Of a stretch of DNA of 15,068 nucleotides, positions 13,786 through 15,068 are shown piece by piece. The stretch's first letter is position 1, and every line of letters starts with the position of its first letter. The stretch comes from UBA1206 sp045643125 (GTDB taxonomy: Bacteria > Bacillota > Clostridia > Oscillospirales > CAG-382). The stretch is taken from the NCBI GenBank assembly GCA_045643125.1, contig JAZUKE010000072.1:1-15068 (forward strand), in the 5' to 3' direction. Position numbers and translations under genes: made by a program. The notes below the pieces were generated by a model. It saw only the letters and a list, made by a program, of their open reading frames with translations, did not search any database and was not told the DNA's origin.

Positions 13786-14520
13786 TCAGTTTTCTGCATT
13801 TTCCAAAGCAGAAAGATCTATTCTGCAACTTGATATGAGTGATGCTTTCCCCTGCAAAGGAGCATTAATCTCTATCAGATACACATTGGTTTTAACATTA
13901 GGTGCAGCTGCTTCTCCATTACAGATTAAAGCATAGTTTGTGCCGGCAACCGACTGTGTGCCGACACACGCAAGCGGAACATAGGACATTCCGTCAAGGT
14001 CTTCAAAGGCTTGATAGAATGCAGTCGCGAGTTTCTGCGGCATAGCATCGATTCCCCCATTGGTAATTGCAGTCCAATCACCATAGATGCCTTGCTCTAT
14101 CGGCTCTGATGCGTTTTCGTTAAAGTCAGAAATTTTGAAATCAACTGTTGATGTTACTACTGCATTTTGACCTGACATTTTTGTTATAAATGCCACAACA
14201 AGCTTTGCATTTGCCGTATCGTGATCATTTACGCAAATATATGCATTAACACTTCCTGCAATCACTCTGCTGCCAATGCAAGCAAGGGGAAAAAGATTGT
14301 AGTCGGTATTCTCGGTTGCTTCGTTAAATATTCTCATTTGTGTTTCGGGAATTTTTCCTGAAACAATACCGTCAAGCGTATATCCGCCAACGGTGTCCGG
14401 TATTGGATCGGAGTTAGTCGGTATTTTCGAAGATGGAGTCTGTTTATCAGCAGTACCGCATGCTGCAAGCGTTAATATGAGGCTCAAAACAACGAGTAGA
14501 ATTGAAATTGTTTTTTTCAT
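13786..14520 (-). CDS. lipoprotein with two tandem cystatin-like repeats
   Basis: A 244-aa exported lipoprotein with a clear signal (MKKT, hydrophobic core, LAAC) and lipidation at C21, then a Ser/Pro/Thr linker to about 40. Two similar units follow. Unit one (about 45-131) has a GG pair, a helix, then PLACIGSRVIAGS (79-90). Unit two (about 155-237) has a GG pair, a helix (KLATAFYQAF), then PLACVGTQSVAGTNY (182-196). QSVAG at 189-193 fits the QxVxG loop of cystatins and AGTNY resembles their second strand; the first unit has RVIAG instead. In cystatins this loop enters the cleft of papain-like proteases. Homology is inferred from motif and order only, so inhibition is a hypothesis. The start is supported by AAGGAG 9 nt upstream. 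It lies 42 nt after a leader-like peptide gene on the same strand. Confidence 0.8.
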   Translation of the reverse strand: MKKTISILLVVLSLILTLAACGTADKQTPSSKIPTNSDPIPDTVGGYTLDGIVSGKIPETQMRIFNEATENTDYNLFPLACIGSRVIAGSVNAYICVNDHDTANAKLVVAFITKMSGQNAVVTSTVDFKISDFNENASEPIEQGIYGDWTAITNGGIDAMPQKLATAFYQAFEDLDGMSYVPLACVGTQSVAGTNYALICNGEAAAPNVKTNVYLIEINAPLQGKASLISSCRIDLSALENAEN

Positions 14521-14562
14521 AATGGCAATCTCCTTAAAAATGGTTTAGTTGTTTATTTTAGA

Positions 14563-14640
14563 TTACTTTTCGGGATTTTTCGGGAACTCTTCGTGTGAAA
14601 GTTTCTCTTTAAGGGCGTTTAATTCTTCTTTGCTTTTCAT
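14563..14640 (-). CDS. 25-aa truncated leader-like peptide
   Basis: ATG at 14640-14638 follows AAAGGG with 9 nt spacing and opens a 25-residue frame ending KNPEK and TAA at 14563. Residues 2-12 (KSKEELNALKE) match the leader of the double-glycine peptide gene just upstream (KTKEELNALKE), but the helix, the ELxxV motif, the Gly-Gly pair and the core are missing. It is either a decayed paralogue whose proper end has been lost or a short translated peptide in front of the lipoprotein gene. The longer in-frame extension upstream to 14841 runs through the ribosome binding site and the intergenic hairpin and is not supported. Confidence 0.5.
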   Translation of the reverse strand: MKSKEELNALKEKLSHEEFPKNPEK

Positions 14641-14696
14641 GGGAGGTTTCCCTTTCTGTGTAGAATATGTATGCCTTGTGGCGGCGATTAGATGAA

Positions 14697-14709
14697 CCGC
14701 CTGCGGCGG
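14697..14709. other. small G+C-rich hairpin between the two peptide genes
   Basis: CCGCC (14697-14701) and GGCGG (14705-14709) form a 5-bp stem with a 3-nt loop. On the - strand it lies about 50 nt past the leader-peptide stop and is followed by TTCATCTAATC, a poor U tract. It may attenuate or stabilise the transcript between the precursor and the downstream genes. Confidence 0.3.
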
Positions 14710-14758
14710 CAGATGCGAAGATTTTAGATGCCGGATTTTTATAAAGCGGGGCACGCAC

Positions 14759-14970
14759 TCACTTAGAGTCGAAATCCGTAGTGTAGTCGGGCACAATGAC
14801 GGGCAAGTGGCAAGCTTGATGGTGGCCGGGAAGCACAACACCGCCGATAACCTGCTTCAGTTCATCTTCCGTCAGCTCATGCAGCTTCCTGTTCAGGGTT
14901 TCTACTTCCTCTTTCAGGGCGTTCAGCTCTTCTTTGGTTTTAGGTTGTCTTTTTTCTTCGCTCGTTGCAT
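14759..14970 (-). pseudogene. double-glycine leader peptide (RiPP/bacteriocin precursor) with a one-base frameshift
   Basis: ATG at 14970-14968 sits behind a strong AAAGGAGGG, but its frame stops after 15 codons (MQRAKKK... then TGA). The -1 frame, entered at the six-A run (14955-14950 on this strand), reads KTKEELNALKEEVETLN and then ELTEDELKQVIGG, and runs to TGA at 14759. No ATG, GTG or TTG opens that frame. One extra A restores a 70-aa product with a 44-residue leader ending in Gly-Gly (14845-14840) and a 26-residue core (VVLPGHHQAC and onward, one Cys). ELxxV plus GG is typical of leaders cut by C39-type peptidase-transporters. The break may be a real mutation, a homopolymer sequencing error or slippage. 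No modifying enzyme or transporter is in the window; the upstream flank ends at 15068. Confidence 0.7.
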
Positions 14971-15068
14971 TTCCCTCCTTTCGTGAATTTATGTTTTGGG
15001 GCTTGCTGTTTATTTATACGAACGAATCGTACAAATGGCTACTGGTAAACTGAAAACAGCGAAGCCAC

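Noticed and set aside
14563..14841. 92-residue - strand frame covering both peptide regions
   Set aside because: Only its last 25 codons have a ribosome binding site and leader similarity. The upstream part is out of frame with the double-glycine leader and crosses the intergenic hairpin.

Overview
The window looks like part of a chromosome from an anaerobic gut-type member of the Bacillota, most likely class Clostridia (Oscillospirales-like). The evidence is strong AGGAGG-type ribosome binding sites, short-signal lipoproteins, a MutS/MutL pair whose MutL carries an endonuclease motif, and a double-glycine (ELxxVxGG-type) leader peptide. This is inference from style and gene content; no 16S or other marker is present.

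Layout. 1-129 is the 3' end of an unidentified + strand gene. 130-637 is non-coding and busy: a heptamer repeat array, an inverted repeat, a near-consensus promoter followed about 90 nt later by an intrinsic terminator (a short stand-alone RNA), and a 13-bp tandem duplication just upstream of a second promoter. 638-4990 holds three consecutive proteins with prepilin-type N-termini. The first is an ordinary pseudopilin of 189 aa, the second is a giant of about 1000 aa, and the third (250 aa) has an off-register signal. They look like minor pilins or a pilus-tip complex, but no assembly ATPase, platform protein or prepilin peptidase is in the window. 4991-5466 is non-coding and contains a 305-bp nested inverted-repeat element bounded by two identical 28-bp hairpins.

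5467-13449 is a likely four-gene + strand operon: a secreted lipoprotein with a DUF4434-like TIM barrel between two discoidin-like domains, then mutS, mutL and tgt. mutS begins 12 nt after the lipoprotein gene, mutL 17 nt after mutS, and tgt at or inside the mutL stop. MutS recognises mismatches, MutL nicks the strand, and Tgt inserts the queuosine precursor in tRNA. The lipoprotein is functionally unrelated to these. Strong hairpins at 13555-13661 close this block and probably terminate from both directions.

13786-14970 is a - strand accessory cluster. In transcription order it has a double-glycine-leader peptide gene (RiPP or bacteriocin precursor) that needs a one-base frameshift to be read, a 25-aa truncated paralogue of that leader, and a lipoprotein with two tandem cystatin-like repeats, one keeping the QxVxG protease-loop signature. 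This pairing of leader peptides with a cystatin-like lipoprotein is the most novel item in the window. The giant prepilin and the nested hairpin element come next. No tRNA, rRNA, CRISPR array, transposase or integrase gene was seen.
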